Assembly (NCBI GenBank): GCA_035640715.1
Contig: DASQVO010000294.1
Coordinates: forward strand, 1-12,498
Length of the DNA: 12,498 nt
Reading direction: 5' to 3'
Source of the DNA: DASQVO01 sp035640715
GTDB taxonomy: Bacteria; Actinomycetota; Actinomycetes; Streptosporangiales; Streptosporangiaceae
Numbering within the stretch: position 1 is the stretch's first letter; every line of letters starts with the position of its first letter. The position numbers and the translations under genes were made by a program. This document shows positions 12,040 through 12,498 of the stretch, piece after piece. The notes under the pieces are model-generated. The model saw only the letters and a program-made list of their open reading frames with translations, ran no database searches and was not told where the DNA came from.

Positions 12040-12498
12040 GTGGATGAGCTTCGGGGCGGTGCGGACAGGCCGGATGATGGTGACCACCGGCCCGAGCGAT
12101 ACGTTTCGCGAGCCGGTGGCGCCGACGTTGATGCTGTTCGGCAGCTGATCGAGCCGCGCAGCCGGACCGAATATGCCGCTGACCTGGAGCAGCAGGTCGT
12201 TTCTGGATGGGAGAAGCGGCCGTTCGGTTCCCGGATGGGTGAGCCGCTGGACGGCCCGGGTGCTTACGGTAGTTCCAATGCTTCTGGCGGCGCGGCGGAT
12301 GGCGCGGCTGGTGCTGCGGCTTATGACGCTGCGGCGGACCGGCCGTATGGTGCGGGCCGGCCGGATACTCCGATTGAGGTGGTCCGGCGGTTTGAGCCGA
12401 GGCGTGCCGGGCTGCCGGAGATCAGCACAGGTGATGCGGCTGCCTACATCGACGCTCATCAGGCCGAGCGTCCCTGGCTCGCGGCTGCACGCGGCTGC
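12040..12498 (+). CDS. Unrecognised protein, N-terminal part, runs off right edge
   Basis: An open frame of 153 codons from GTG 12040 to the window end with no stop. I do not recognise it with confidence. It begins with an acidic/Arg-rich segment (DELRGGADRPDDGDHRPERY), then a short charged, probably helical stretch (about 32-55), a Gly/Ala/Ser-rich linker (about 77-105), and a region starting near RRFEPRRAGLPEIS that continues into DAAAYIDAHQAERPWLAAA, which looks like the opening of a folded domain. Hand counting gives roughly two-thirds G/C at third positions (many GGT, GCT, GAT), clearly lower than its neighbours. GATACT (12028-12033) followed by 6 nt and GTG is a possible leaderless start. 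It follows the AIM24-family stop by 53 nt; no terminator was seen between them. Confidence 0.6.
   Translation, partial: MDELRGGADRPDDGDHRPERYVSRAGGADVDAVRQLIEPRSRTEYAADLEQQVVSGWEKRPFGSRMGEPLDGPGAYGSSNASGGAADGAAGAAAYDAAADRPYGAGRPDTPIEVVRRFEPRRAGLPEISTGDAAAYIDAHQAERPWLAAARGC

Noticed and set aside
11905..12459. A 184-codon minus-strand frame overlapping the AIM24-gene end and the right-edge frame.
   Set aside because: It overlaps the certain AIM24-family gene by 82 bp, is Arg/Pro-rich, and has no recognisable feature. The plus-strand frame is favoured, though not strongly, since its own codon bias is weak.

Overview
The window is very GC-rich and densely packed, with coding strands strongly biased to G/C at third codon positions, frequent GTG starts (and one likely TTG) and short intergenic gaps. 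This points to a filamentous high-GC actinomycete (Streptosporangiales/Actinomadura-like or a relative; inference from composition and protein style only). No rRNA, tRNA, CRISPR array, insertion sequence or integrase was seen.

Left block (1-5264, minus strand): a seven-gene, tightly packed run that reads as one operon. In transcription order: an SDR oxidoreductase with a C-terminal extension, a DUF2231-Rieske [2Fe-2S] membrane protein, a short acyl-CoA-dehydrogenase-like flavoprotein, a PIG-L amide deacetylase, a NodS-like SAM methyltransferase, a family 2 glycosyltransferase, and an alpha/beta hydrolase cut by the left edge. Several junctions overlap (GTGA, TTGA, ATGTTTGA), so translation is probably coupled. 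The order flavoprotein / deacetylase / methyltransferase / glycosyltransferase looks like an uncharacterised sugar- or glycolipid-tailoring pathway. It recalls the logic of NodC-NodB-NodS in Nod-factor synthesis. This is the best candidate in the window for an undescribed system.

Middle block (5345-8364): a large FUSC-type membrane protein (minus strand) is followed by a strong GC-rich hairpin that probably ends its transcript. It is divergent from a small nitroreductase-family flavoprotein (plus strand). Both GTG starts lie 6 nt downstream of a TANNNT hexamer, which suggests leaderless transcripts from one short shared region.

DNA-repair block (8391-10970, minus strand): an AdaA-type methyl-phosphotriester sensor/activator fused to an AlkA-like 3-methyladenine glycosylase overlaps by ATGA with a stand-alone O6-alkylguanine-DNA methyltransferase and is followed by a Nudix hydrolase. 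Together these form an adaptive-response-like alkylation repair operon.

Right block (10971-12498): a 272-bp intergenic region with two sets of short direct repeats precedes a plus-strand AIM24/TIGR00266-family gene. After it a reading frame opens and runs off the right edge. This last frame has visibly weaker third-position GC bias and a Gly/Ala-rich low-complexity middle, so it may be a more recent arrival or a large modular protein.
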